In this document: piece by piece, positions 52,920 through 61,751 of the stretch
Layout: each line of letters opens with the position of its first letter
Numbering within the stretch: position 1 is the first letter of the stretch
From: Anaerospora hongkongensis
Lineage (GTDB): Bacteria; Bacillota; Negativicutes; Sporomusales; DSM-15969
Reading direction: 5' to 3'
Assembly: GCF_004339805.1 (NCBI RefSeq)
Contig: NZ_SLUI01000008.1
Location: forward strand, 1 to 64,000
DNA length: 64,000 bases
The notes under the pieces: generated by a model
Told to the model about the DNA's origin: nothing
The model's database searches: none
Seen by the model: the letters and a program-made list of their open reading frames with translations, nothing else
Position numbers and translations under genes: made by a program

Positions 52920-54719
52920 TTATTGGGCCTTCTTAAATTGCAGGCACTCGGCAAACAGTCGCTCATATCCTTCTACTGCTCCCAGTTCGATATAATCCAT
53001 CTTTTGGGCCAATGCTTCCATCTCTTGCTTTACTTCAACAGACATAAGCGCCATATAGGCTCCTGTTTTCGAGGAGTTCCCCACATAATAAATCTTATCC
53101 TTAACTTCTTCCGGTAAAATCTCCGTTCCCACCAAACTATCGACTGGCAAATGGGCTCCGAATTGCCCCGCTATCAAGATTCTATCCAATTGATTTATCG
53201 AAAGCCTGGCCTGCTTTAACAGGGCATGAAATCCTGAGAGAATTGCGCCTTTGGCCATTTGAACCTGCCGGATGTCTCCCTGAGTAATCCCTAAGGTTTC
53301 CTGACCATTGCTTAAAACAAATTCCCGCTTTTTGCCCTCCACCCGCAGCAGCGGATACCGATAATCACTTTCGTCCAGTTCTTCTTTTTTGATAAAGCTG
53401 CCATTTTTTTTCACCAGGCCGATACGAAGCAATTCTTTTACAATCGCCAGAATACCACTACCGCATAGACCTACCGGCGCCTCATCACCGATGACCTTTA
53501 GCTTAATCCCGCCGGGAGTAATTGCCGCATCTTCTATCGCCCCCACTGCTGCTCTCATGCCACAGCTGATATTCATTCCTTCCAGGGCAGGACCCGCAGC
53601 ACAGGAGCAGGACATCAGGCGGCCGTTTTTAGCTAAAACAATTTCGCCGTTGGTGCCGATATCGATAAACAGGAGATTCTCCCTGCTTTTTTCCAGCTGA
53701 CAGACATAGGCTCCGGCAACGATATCCCCGCCAATATACGAAGATACCGACGGCAGACAATACACCCTGGCGCCCGGAGCTCCCTGTAACCCAATATCTT
53801 GTGCAGATATATTTTTAGCTTTGACAAAAACCGGCGCATAAGGGGACCGTCCTATAGGTGCCGTGTCAATACCCAGCAGAAAGTGCAGCATCGTACAATT
53901 GGCAGCTATTGAAATTTCATAAATGTTTTGCCTGCTGACAGCCGCCCTGATGCACATGTCCTCAATCAGCGAATTCAACCCGTCAACAACTACCTTCTGC
54001 AGTTCTTGCTTACCGTGTGCCGGGTTTTCCAGGCTATAGGTGATGCGGGTTAGTACATCAAGGCCAAATTTTTTTTGCGGATTCAGCATGGAAGCAGTTG
54101 CAAGCTCATTGCCGGTTATCAGGTCAATCAACGCAGTTACCACCGTTGTTGTCCCAATATCCACTGCCACTCCATACATAAGCCCTGTTGTATCACCTGT
54201 CTCGATCCCGATTAAGTCCGCACCGTTAAAAACACCGGTAACCGTTCCTGCCCCGGTGTCCAAATGCTGCAGCAGGCGCCAATCCAAGTCTGCCTTGCCC
54301 AAGGCACGGCAGAGCGAATTTTCATAGGAGCAGGGATTTTGCAATGTTGGCTTTTCGAGTTGCAAGACTTTTTTGCCAATCCCCGGATTCATGCAAAAAT
54401 CCGGCATATAGCCGGCTGTCAATATTTCATGTTTTCTTTCAGTTTGCAGTGTTTCAAGCTCAATATCCTCTTCCGGCACTACCAGACAGGCCAGTCTAAC
54501 ACCTGCAGCCAGTTCTTCCTGTTTCAAAAGCTGTTTTTCCGTCTCGGAAACAACAGGCAAATTCCCCTGCAACAGTCTGATCTTGCATTTGCTGCAGGAG
54601 CCTTTCCCGTTGCAGGGATTATCCACAAAGACCCCATTCTCCCTCAGGAGCTGCAGCAAATTTTTGCCCGTTTCATAGGGAATTCTTTTGCTTGCATTCT
54701 TAATAAGAAGATCAGGCAT
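52920..54719 (-). CDS. Reductive activator of corrinoid proteins (RACo-like, DUF4445)
   Basis: 599 aa. An N-terminal 2Fe-2S domain with Cys36, Cys42, Cys45 and Cys78 (CNGKGSCSKC), a linker, a middle domain (about 180-330, AVDIGTTTVVTALID) and an ASKHA-type ATPase domain (FIDIGTNGEIVLA, GLCGSGILAIVKEL, ILIAGQFGAHL). RACo proteins use ATP to reduce inactive Co(II) corrinoid back to Co(I). It overlaps the upstream UroD-fold gene by 8 nt. Its client is likely the corrinoid protein at 57029-57676. Confidence 0.93.
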   Translation of the reverse strand: MPDLLIKNASKRIPYETGKNLLQLLRENGVFVDNPCNGKGSCSKCKIRLLQGNLPVVSETEKQLLKQEELAAGVRLACLVVPEEDIELETLQTERKHEILTAGYMPDFCMNPGIGKKVLQLEKPTLQNPCSYENSLCRALGKADLDWRLLQHLDTGAGTVTGVFNGADLIGIETGDTTGLMYGVAVDIGTTTVVTALIDLITGNELATASMLNPQKKFGLDVLTRITYSLENPAHGKQELQKVVVDGLNSLIEDMCIRAAVSRQNIYEISIAANCTMLHFLLGIDTAPIGRSPYAPVFVKAKNISAQDIGLQGAPGARVYCLPSVSSYIGGDIVAGAYVCQLEKSRENLLFIDIGTNGEIVLAKNGRLMSCSCAAGPALEGMNISCGMRAAVGAIEDAAITPGGIKLKVIGDEAPVGLCGSGILAIVKELLRIGLVKKNGSFIKKEELDESDYRYPLLRVEGKKREFVLSNGQETLGITQGDIRQVQMAKGAILSGFHALLKQARLSINQLDRILIAGQFGAHLPVDSLVGTEILPEEVKDKIYYVGNSSKTGAYMALMSVEVKQEMEALAQKMDYIELGAVEGYERLFAECLQFKKAQ

Positions 54720-55743
54720 TGCTCTTCGCAGCTCCTTTAGTGATAGTTTCCAGCATTGATTGAACGTTTTTTAAGGGGGATTTCATCCCCAGCCCGCAGG
54801 CAGGAGAGATAATATTGACTCCGTCCTGTACACATCGCTCAGTCAGTGCAGCAACTTTTCCTGGTTCGCCAAATTCAATGGCATAGGTACTGACATTCCC
54901 CATCAGCAGCCTGTCTCCCAGATTTTTTCTGGCTTCCTGCATGCTGACAATAGCATCAAAGCTCAATACATTACTTTTTATTTGGGCAGTTTCTGAATAT
55001 ACCTTGCGCATTTGTCCGCATATGTGGACAATAGTATATTTATTCTCACTGTGAATGCTGTCGACAATTCGATTAATATACTTCACGGCAAATTCTTCGA
55101 AAAGCTTAGGACCCAATATTTCACCCGTACCACTGGGATCGGAAATGGCTATAATATCCGCCCCAGCCTCTATTTGCCGCTTGGCGAATGCGATCAAATG
55201 GCTGGTGACAAACTCCAGAAACTCATGGGCCTTAGCATTATTTTTTCTTAATTCCTTATAGAAAACAACGGGCTCCATCAGGGAACTGGCCATGCTGATG
55301 GGACCTGTTATATTTCCGATAATCGGTACATCATTCCCCTTGGCTTTTAGTAGTTTAATGGCCTCAACAACTACGTCCGCTCTTCCCTCCCGGCTATTTG
55401 CTGCAGTAAGCTTCTCCCACTCATTTACAGAGGTGATGGCATATTCTACAACATGGGGCTCATAATAACTTGTTCCCAGATTTACCTTTGCTCCCAAATT
55501 TTCCGCTTCAATAGTCATACAAAAGGGAACGCCATAATTTTCGAAGCAACCCTTTTCATAAACCGCCGTTGCTAAGTCCGCCATCATTCCTGCATTTGTA
55601 TGAGCCTCCGGGAAACGAATTCCCGCCGCTTCCATTAGCTCCGCAGTAATCATATTCATCATTCCCCCGGGACAAATGCAGGGAGGTCTGTCAACCTGTT
55701 CTTCTCTGAAAATCTTATGTAACCGTTCCTTAGGCAGTAACAC
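54712..55743 (-). CDS. UroD-fold methyltransferase (MtaA/CmuA family), zinc site present
   Basis: 343 aa. The TIM-barrel has the probable zinc ligands His and Cys in VHICGQ (about residue 243) and Cys in SPACGLG (about 317). Family members MtaA and MtbA move methyl groups between a corrinoid protein and a thiol or folate. The start is a GTG at 55743, after AAGGAGG. It follows the small 36-aa frame by 13 bp. It could be the second methyltransferase or a substrate demethylase; sequence alone does not tell. Confidence 0.85.
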   Translation of the reverse strand: MLLPKERLHKIFREEQVDRPPCICPGGMMNMITAELMEAAGIRFPEAHTNAGMMADLATAVYEKGCFENYGVPFCMTIEAENLGAKVNLGTSYYEPHVVEYAITSVNEWEKLTAANSREGRADVVVEAIKLLKAKGNDVPIIGNITGPISMASSLMEPVVFYKELRKNNAKAHEFLEFVTSHLIAFAKRQIEAGADIIAISDPSGTGEILGPKLFEEFAVKYINRIVDSIHSENKYTIVHICGQMRKVYSETAQIKSNVLSFDAIVSMQEARKNLGDRLLMGNVSTYAIEFGEPGKVAALTERCVQDGVNIISPACGLGMKSPLKNVQSMLETITKGAAKSNA

Positions 55744-55756
55744 AGCTCAACCTCCT

Positions 55757-55867
55757 TTATTCAGACAACTTAAGCAAGCCTTTAATCATTTTGGCTGCTT
55801 CAACGAACCGGACATAAAGCTGATCACCGGCATAACGATAACGCTCGTTAGGGTGTCCTGTGATCAT
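55757..55867 (-). CDS. Possible 36-aa protein between two UroD-fold genes
   Basis: It starts at an ATG 2 bp after the stop of the preceding gene and reads MITGHPNERYRYAGDQLYVR and on, ending 13 bp before the next start. No separate ribosome site is seen, so expression would rely on coupling. It may be a real small protein or a shifted tail of the truncated neighbour. No family recognised. Confidence 0.4.
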   Translation of the reverse strand: MITGHPNERYRYAGDQLYVRFVEAAKMIKGLLKLSE

Positions 55868-55869
55868 TT

Positions 55870-56739
55870 TTAAAGCAGCTCAAGAGTTTTAACGATCCCG
55901 TTTTGCAAGACAAACGCTCTATTTTTAATGCACATTTGTCCAACAAATTTTGTTTTACCAACTATTTTTTGACAAGCCGAAAAATAGCCTACAGGCTCCT
56001 CCAGATTAATGTCCTGCCAAACGGCTTTCTCTGTCCCCAGCAAGGCAAAAGCAGTTTTCGGGCAAAGCAGCATGAGGCTTTCATTGGCAAGGATTTTTTC
56101 TACTTGTTTTAAAAAAGGATAAGTAAAAAACTCTACCGTTTTTGCCGCCATCTCAGGTCCCAGAATATTCACGCCGCCTGTTGAATCACCATAACTGAAC
56201 ATCGTGACTCCTGCTTGCTGCGCCGCCTCCACATAGCGCAGCAATTCTTTTTGCAACTTAACAAAAATAAGCTGCATCTGCTCCGGTTGTTTACGAAATA
56301 TCCTGAAAATATGTCGGGGTTCCATTACCATATTCAGAATCGTAAAAGGGCCGGAAATGTATAAAACGACCTGCTCTCCCGACTCCCGCAGTGATCTGCA
56401 GGCCTTTAGCACCTCGGCGATACGTCCCCGTGAATAGTCTATCTCAGGCAAGTCCAATAATTCTTCAGCTGTAGCACAAATATAATCTGCCCCTCTTGGA
56501 CCGGCGCTTTCATCTCCATATTTGACCTGTCCGCCCAGTGCCTCGCCTTCAACCGTATGACAAAAGGGTAATTCACAGAATTCCGTTTTATCATAGTTTT
56601 TTAAGGCTTTAGCCAACTGGACCATACCCTGCCACGTTTTATAGGCCTGAGGAAATTCTAAATCCAGGCCCTGTACAGCCTCCCTATTAATTCCCACAGA
56701 ATTAACATAGGTACACTGATAATCAATAATTTTACTCAT
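55870..56739 (-). CDS. Divergent UroD-fold protein lacking the usual zinc ligands
   Basis: 289 aa from the ATG at 56739 after GGGAGGA. The barrel is recognisable (PFCHTVEGEALGGQVKYG, then YISGPFTILNMVMEP and GDSTGGVNILGPEM). Where relatives have HxC, it has LLCPKTAFALLG, and the usual C-terminal Cys segment is replaced by GQMCIKN. It is about 50 residues shorter than its neighbours. It is the first gene after promoter site B. It may bind a substrate or partner without zinc-thiol chemistry, or use a different ligand set. Confidence 0.78.
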   Translation of the reverse strand: MSKIIDYQCTYVNSVGINREAVQGLDLEFPQAYKTWQGMVQLAKALKNYDKTEFCELPFCHTVEGEALGGQVKYGDESAGPRGADYICATAEELLDLPEIDYSRGRIAEVLKACRSLRESGEQVVLYISGPFTILNMVMEPRHIFRIFRKQPEQMQLIFVKLQKELLRYVEAAQQAGVTMFSYGDSTGGVNILGPEMAAKTVEFFTYPFLKQVEKILANESLMLLCPKTAFALLGTEKAVWQDINLEEPVGYFSACQKIVGKTKFVGQMCIKNRAFVLQNGIVKTLELL

Positions 56740-56845
56740 ACGGCCTTCCTCCCGGCTAACTGCCAAACCACTCTCGGCTATAACTCTTTATTTTGACTAC
56801 ACTCTCATACATGTATAGTGGAATTCTTCTGCAGCCTATGGTGAT

Positions 56846-56891
56846 ATCCTATCATAGATAAGGAAAGTGCACTAATTGTGTTTTTCAATTA
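56846..56891 (-). promoter_or_regulatory. Shared promoter-operator module, site B (UroD-RACo operon)
   Basis: On the minus strand, TAATTG-AAAAACA-CAATTA (56873-56891) overlaps TTAGTG (56870-56875). After exactly 18 nt comes TAGGAT (56846-56851) with extended TG. The distance to the first start codon is about 107 bp. See sites A and C. Confidence 0.82.
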
Positions 56892-56958
56892 TACAATTCA
56901 ACATCAATCAATAATTGCAACAAGCTATTTTATTAAAAGCGAAAACCTCCTAAATAAG

Positions 56959-56995
56959 AAGACAGGTCTTCCCCTTACCGGGTACAGCCTGTCTT
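56959..56995 (-). terminator. Terminator of the ABC-corrinoid operon
   Basis: AAGACAGG and CCTGTCTT arms with inner pairing, followed on the minus strand by CTTATTT. It lies about 35 bp behind the corrinoid protein gene. Confidence 0.75.
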
Positions 56996-57028
56996 GCTCA
57001 ACAACATCACTACATCTTTTCTTTACTG

Positions 57029-57676
57029 TTATCCGACTAATCTATCCACCACTTTCACGGCTTCGACGGCATTTACAGCGTATCCGTCAGCTCCTATCTT
57101 ATCGGCGAAGGCCGCTGAGATGGGGCCGCCGCCGACAATAACTTTCACACCTTCACGCAAGTTTGCCTGTTGCAGTAGGTCAATGACTTTTTTCATATTA
57201 CCGGTGCTGGTGGACATCAAGGTTGCTAGTGCAACTACACTTGCTCCGGTGTCTTTCACACAATCGATAAAAGCAGCGGCCGGAACATCACGCCCTAGAT
57301 CAATAAGCTCATAGCCGGACGTTTCCAGCATAATTTTTACGATATTCTTGCCAATATCGTGGGTATCGCCTTCGACAACACCAATGACTACCTTGGCCTT
57401 TTTTTGATAATCCTGGCTGCTTACATGCGGGTTTAAAACATCCAGGCCGTTATACATTGCATCAGAACAAATCAGCAGCTCTGGTATGAAGTACTCTTCA
57501 TTCTCGTATAAGTCGGCAGCTTTATTCATCCCCTCTACCAAACCATGCAAAATGCCGTCAATCGCTGGATAACCGGCATTTATATAAGCCTGTGATACTG
57601 GAATGACTTTTTCATCTTCCATTTCCACCACGCATGCCGCTAATAATTTTAATAATTCTTCCTTGTCAGTCATCAT
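57029..57676 (-). CDS. Corrinoid (cobalamin-binding) methyl-carrier protein
   Basis: 215 aa. An N-terminal helical cap domain (about 5-90) is followed by the B12-binding domain with GDTHDIGKN, in which His106 is the lower cobalt ligand; GGGPISAAFADKIGADGY follows. This is the MtaC/MtbC/MttC type. It carries the methyl group from a substrate methyltransferase to an acceptor methyltransferase. It lies 28 bp downstream of a UroD-fold gene and ends the ABC operon. Confidence 0.95.
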   Translation of the reverse strand: MMTDKEELLKLLAACVVEMEDEKVIPVSQAYINAGYPAIDGILHGLVEGMNKAADLYENEEYFIPELLICSDAMYNGLDVLNPHVSSQDYQKKAKVVIGVVEGDTHDIGKNIVKIMLETSGYELIDLGRDVPAAAFIDCVKDTGASVVALATLMSTSTGNMKKVIDLLQQANLREGVKVIVGGGPISAAFADKIGADGYAVNAVEAVKVVDRLVG

Positions 57677-57704
57677 AATCTAATCCCTTCTTGAGCCAAT
57701 TTGC

Positions 57705-58790
57705 TTATTGCTTACAGCCTTGAATCATTTCCATGACACGCTCGGGACAAACGGGATAACCAACCTCGCGAACAGTATCCATCATCATTTGGATGTTTTC
57801 CAACGGCGTTTCCACAGGGAGGCTGCATCCCGACATAACCACATACCCCTTCGGCGAATCATAAGCTTCCAGAATCCCCTCCAAGGTTTTAAGGCGGACA
57901 TCTTGCGGTGATCCAGAGTACATAACCCCGCCGGGGTCTACATTCCCCATAATCTTGGTTTGAGAGCCAATAGCATTTTTACAATCCCTTAGGCTTGCTA
58001 CATTATCAATACTCATGCCGCCAATTCCCAGGTCAGCCAGATCTTTCCAAATCTTATCAGTCTGGCCGCAAATATGAATAACGGGATTCGACCCATAACT
58101 TTTAATAAAATCTACAAGCTCTTTAAGATATGGCAGTGAAAACTCCCGGAAAACCTTGGGACTAACAACCGTACAAGACGACATGGGTTCTGATATCGTG
58201 GGATTAATGCCGATCTCCAGTGCTGCTTGCGCATAGGCTTTGCAGGTTTCCAGCGAAACCCGGCACAGCTTATGCACTGCCTGTGGATTTTTATGAATAA
58301 GCTTTAGTGTCTCGTTAGTAGTAAATAGAAAAAAAGCATTTGTGAATGCGCCGACAACACCGGCAGAGCATGCCACTTCATCTTTGGCAAGCTCCTTTAA
58401 ATATTTCATTGCTTCCAGCTGCACCGGCAGCCGACCGTCCTTATAGGGATCAGCAGGACGAAGCTTATCGATATCCTGTACGCTGGCAATTGCCGGTTTT
58501 AATAAATCAGCCGTATCATCCTCCGGATAAAAAACAGTCGCTCCCATTGCTTCGGCCCAGGGAAATAAATCATTAAAAACCCGGAGACTGTCACCGCCAA
58601 ACTTACGATATGCCGCCATTTGCGCCTGAGCAATCGCTTTCGGATTATGCCTAAATTCAGAAATTTTACAACCGTAGATGCGGGCAGTACCATTGGCAAT
58701 ATTGGGATTGCATTGCAATCTGTCTGCCGCAGAGCCATTGGCAATAGCAGCCGCTCGCTGCGCCGGCGTCATTTGATCTTGCATATTCAT
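57705..58790 (-). CDS. UroD-fold methyltransferase next to the corrinoid protein
   Basis: 361 aa. Zinc-site candidates are His and Cys in VIHICGQ (about residue 245) and Cys in VMSGCSLP (about 329). The N-terminus is longer than in MtaA and contains many Ala/Asn residues. It is paired with the corrinoid protein and a dedicated importer, the place where a substrate-specific methyltransferase would be expected. It may therefore demethylate the imported compound, as some UroD-family demethylases do. That is inference. Confidence 0.85.
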   Translation of the reverse strand: MNMQDQMTPAQRAAAIANGSAADRLQCNPNIANGTARIYGCKISEFRHNPKAIAQAQMAAYRKFGGDSLRVFNDLFPWAEAMGATVFYPEDDTADLLKPAIASVQDIDKLRPADPYKDGRLPVQLEAMKYLKELAKDEVACSAGVVGAFTNAFFLFTTNETLKLIHKNPQAVHKLCRVSLETCKAYAQAALEIGINPTISEPMSSCTVVSPKVFREFSLPYLKELVDFIKSYGSNPVIHICGQTDKIWKDLADLGIGGMSIDNVASLRDCKNAIGSQTKIMGNVDPGGVMYSGSPQDVRLKTLEGILEAYDSPKGYVVMSGCSLPVETPLENIQMMMDTVREVGYPVCPERVMEMIQGCKQ

Positions 58791-58801
58791 TCAATCCTTT
58801 A

Positions 58802-59560
58802 TCAGTTATTAATTGTCCAATGTAGAATTCGATGTTTGATTGTATCAAAAACATACATAATCAAAACCAAAACCGCTGATGTAAAGAAAAAACCGAGCAT
58901 TACCACATCAAATTTTGCGAAGTCGGAATAGTATTGAACAAAATAAGCCATGCCTGACCTTGCGCCAAACATCTCAGCAACAGACAGCATCATAAACGAT
59001 AAGGTCAATGCTATGGAACAACCCACTAAAATACTGGGAGATGCCGCTGGCAAAATGATCTTATACAACTTCTCGGCTTTAGACATCTCCAGGATTGCCG
59101 CAGTTTCCAAATAACGTTTATCGATACTCATAACAGCACCAATGGTTGTCCCAAAAATAACCCAAAATGCAGCAAGCCAAATCAAGAAGATGGAGGCAGC
59201 CTGAAAGGTTGGCAGCAAATTAATGGCATACGGCGTTAAGAGCGGTACCGGAATAGCGCTGAAGGCATAGATATAAGGCGTCACATTTTTGCGCAAACCG
59301 CTTTTTAAACCAACGATTGTGCCAAGGGTAATGGCCGTGATGACCGCCATTACATAAGCAGTAATCAGCAGAAATAAAGAGCTTAACAAACCGGTCATCA
59401 GTTGGTCAATATATTGCGGAAACAACTTTAGAACTTTAAAAATGCTGGGGAAAAGAAACGCTGATAAGACGCCAAACACATCGGTCAGCAAGACATAGCC
59501 GACTAACAGGCACATCCCTATAGCCATAACCCCAAAATAGTCTTTTGCAAATTTAATCAT
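58802..59560 (-). CDS. NitT/TauT-type ABC importer permease
   Basis: 252 aa with six membrane helices. The EAA-type loop is AAILEMSKAEKLYKIILPAASP. It belongs to the SsuC/TauC/ThiX group. It lies between the binding protein and the UroD-fold gene in one operon, so the imported compound is probably a substrate of the corrinoid system. Confidence 0.9.
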   Translation of the reverse strand: MIKFAKDYFGVMAIGMCLLVGYVLLTDVFGVLSAFLFPSIFKVLKLFPQYIDQLMTGLLSSLFLLITAYVMAVITAITLGTIVGLKSGLRKNVTPYIYAFSAIPVPLLTPYAINLLPTFQAASIFLIWLAAFWVIFGTTIGAVMSIDKRYLETAAILEMSKAEKLYKIILPAASPSILVGCSIALTLSFMMLSVAEMFGARSGMAYFVQYYSDFAKFDVVMLGFFFTSAVLVLIMYVFDTIKHRILHWTINN

Positions 59561-59634
59561 TGGCTAAAATACCTCTTTTTCAAACTCAACAGCCTCTCTA
59601 TTACATTACATCAGCTATAAACGGAGTAATTCAC

Positions 59635-60711
59635 CTAGCTATTATTCTGATTAAATTGAACAAGTTTATCTTTGAAGAACTGGCTGTTCGGATAGTCCTT
59701 AAGCAAAGAATCCAGTGCTCTTTTATAAATAGTAGTATTAATATGATCTTCAATTTTGATATTGTTATCTTTTATATAGCCGAAATTCCCCATCTTATTC
59801 CACATCTTGACTACACTGTTTCTATATGGATCGGAATCATATTTCATATGTTCACTCTTAACAAAGCTTGCTACGGTGGCTTTATCAAGATCAAGCTTTT
59901 TTACAACTAACTCAACCACTTCGTCTTTGTTCCCCTGCATTGCTTCTTCAGCCCGCAAATAAGCACGCAGCAGGCGATAAAGTGCTTCTTGATTTTTTTC
60001 ATTTTTCATCCAGGCCCCGGTAGCAAGCATCCGGCAGCAGGAATGGTTCGGCCAGTATTCATCCGGCCACATTTTGACTTTCAACCCCAAATCGGCAGCT
60101 TGCAATTGATAGCCGGTTGCAGTGGCGCCAAAATCAACCTCTCCGCTAGCTATAGCCTGTAAAACCTCTTGGTTTTTCTTATATTCAACAAAGGTTACCT
60201 CATTTAGAAGTCCGGCATCATACAATATGCCTTTCAAGACAATATCTGGCGTGCCGCCGCGAGTGATACCAATCTTTTTGCCGCGAAAGCTTTCAATGCT
60301 TTTCCATTCCGCTTCCGGTTTACCGTAGAGAGGTGTCTCGCCAATAATCATATAGCCGCCGAAAACAGTGAAATCTTGTCCATTGGCAATCTGAATAAGC
60401 GGACCGCCTGTACCATAGGTAGATATGACATCCACCTTGCCGCCGGCAAGAGCAGTAAAAGCATCTGTACCATTGTTGATATACACCATATTAACATCAA
60501 TGCCCTCTTCCTTTAAAAAGCCGCGGGCTTCTGCCATATATTGAAAAACCTGACCGGAGTTATTTTGGGCAGCAACCGAAATTTTCAAAGCATCCTTGCT
60601 TGCTTTATCCTTGGTATCGGCAGTACCGCCAACGGGAGCATTGGCGCCACAGCCTACAAGAACCAGTGCCGCCACTAAGCAAAAAGCAAATAGAAACAAT
60701 AGTTTTCGCAT
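59635..60711 (-). CDS. Substrate-binding lipoprotein of the NitT/TauT-type importer
   Basis: 358 aa. A lipoprotein signal ending LVLVGC puts the lipid on Cys21. The mature part has the NMT1/THI5/SsuA-like fold with VYINNGTDAFTALAGGKVD and GKKIGITRGGTPDIVLKGIL. Ligands of the family include sulfonates, nitrate, pyrimidines and aromatics. The substrate is not assignable, and a methylated one is inferred from the operon. Confidence 0.9.
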   Translation of the reverse strand: MRKLLFLFAFCLVAALVLVGCGANAPVGGTADTKDKASKDALKISVAAQNNSGQVFQYMAEARGFLKEEGIDVNMVYINNGTDAFTALAGGKVDVISTYGTGGPLIQIANGQDFTVFGGYMIIGETPLYGKPEAEWKSIESFRGKKIGITRGGTPDIVLKGILYDAGLLNEVTFVEYKKNQEVLQAIASGEVDFGATATGYQLQAADLGLKVKMWPDEYWPNHSCCRMLATGAWMKNEKNQEALYRLLRAYLRAEEAMQGNKDEVVELVVKKLDLDKATVASFVKSEHMKYDSDPYRNSVVKMWNKMGNFGYIKDNNIKIEDHINTTIYKRALDSLLKDYPNSQFFKDKLVQFNQNNS

Positions 60712-61574
60712 TACATAGCCTTCCTTTTTTTAAAAAATGATGGTTTCTCCGAACCGTGCTCAGTAATGGTATTGGCTTTTTTCTGCTTTAGGCGGAGTGC
60801 CTTTTCGTTAATTTCATCATAAATGATTTTTGTCAGGCGATTGCGCAAATCCAGCACCGCCGGGTCAGTAAACAGTGTCTCCCTGCTAGGCTTGGTTTTC
60901 TCGGTAAAAGAGTGGGTATAAATAATTTTGCTGGGAGCTTGTCCTAAAACCAAAATGTCTGTTGCTAACAGTAACGCCTCATCAACACTGTGCGTTACAA
61001 AAAAAATAGTCTTACGTTTTTCTTTGCCAGTCTGCCACAGCTCTAAGACGGTATCCTGCAGCAAGGCTTTGGTAACAGCATCTAAAGCACCGAAAGGCTC
61101 ATCCATCAAAAGCAGGGGTGCATCAATTGCAAAAGCACGGGCGGTTGCAAAACGCTGCTTTTGCCCACCTGAGAGGTTCATGGGGTATTTGTCAAACAAT
61201 TCTTCGTCCAAGCCCAAATTACATGTCCATTCTAATGCCGCCTCTTTGATTTTATGCTTATCCCAGGTCTTAAATTTCTGTTTTAATGCAATACAGATGT
61301 TATCACCTGCTGTCATCCAGGGAAATAAGCCATAATCCTGAAACACCATCGTTCTATCCAGGCTTGGCCCGCTTACAGGCTTGCCGCCAACCATCAACTG
61401 GTCCGGATTTGACTTTTCCAGTCCTGCAAGCAATCGCAGCAGCGTACTTTTCCCACAACCAGACTGACCCAGGAGACAAACAAAATCGCCAGCCTTAGCT
61501 TGATAATTCAACCCGCTTAAAACGAGTTCCTCACTATAGCCAAACTGCAGATTGTTCATTGCTACTTCTAACAT
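60711..61574 (-). CDS. NitT/TauT-type ABC importer ATPase
   Basis: 287 aa from the ATG at 61574, preceded by GGAGGTTAAA; an ATG at 61586 overlaps that site. Walker A GQSGCGKST at residues 36-44, signature LSGGQKQRFATA, Walker B LLMDEPFGALD. A basic C-terminal tail of about 30 residues (KKANTITEHGSEKPSFFKKR) is unusual. It is the first gene behind promoter site C. Its stop touches the binding-protein start at 60711. Confidence 0.93.
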   Translation of the reverse strand: MLEVAMNNLQFGYSEELVLSGLNYQAKAGDFVCLLGQSGCGKSTLLRLLAGLEKSNPDQLMVGGKPVSGPSLDRTMVFQDYGLFPWMTAGDNICIALKQKFKTWDKHKIKEAALEWTCNLGLDEELFDKYPMNLSGGQKQRFATARAFAIDAPLLLMDEPFGALDAVTKALLQDTVLELWQTGKEKRKTIFFVTHSVDEALLLATDILVLGQAPSKIIYTHSFTEKTKPSRETLFTDPAVLDLRNRLTKIIYDEINEKALRLKQKKANTITEHGSEKPSFFKKRKAM

Positions 61575-61640
61575 TTTAACCTCCATTACGCCCCACTGCT
61601 CTCAACTTTACAAAGCGCAACTAAACTTTCCTTGGGTGTC

Positions 61641-61686
61641 ATCCTAACATAAATACATAGAATGTACTAATTGCATTTTTCAATTG
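61641..61686 (-). promoter_or_regulatory. Shared promoter-operator module, site C (ABC-corrinoid operon)
   Basis: On the minus strand, CAATTG-AAAAATG-CAATTA (61668-61686; five of six arm pairs) overlaps TTAGTA (61665-61670), then 18 nt and TAGGAT (61641-61646) with extended TG. The ABC ATPase starts about 67 bp downstream. Confidence 0.8.
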
Positions 61687-61751
61687 TAAATTAGGGCAGT
61701 AATCGAAAAATACTATAAACGGAAAAGAAGCGTCTCGCCCATACCGCCTGT

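Noticed and set aside
52441-56900. Cobalamin riboswitch upstream of the corrinoid operons
   Set aside because: The leaders are short, and I see no B12 box or long conserved RNA fold; the conserved block is a promoter with a palindrome.
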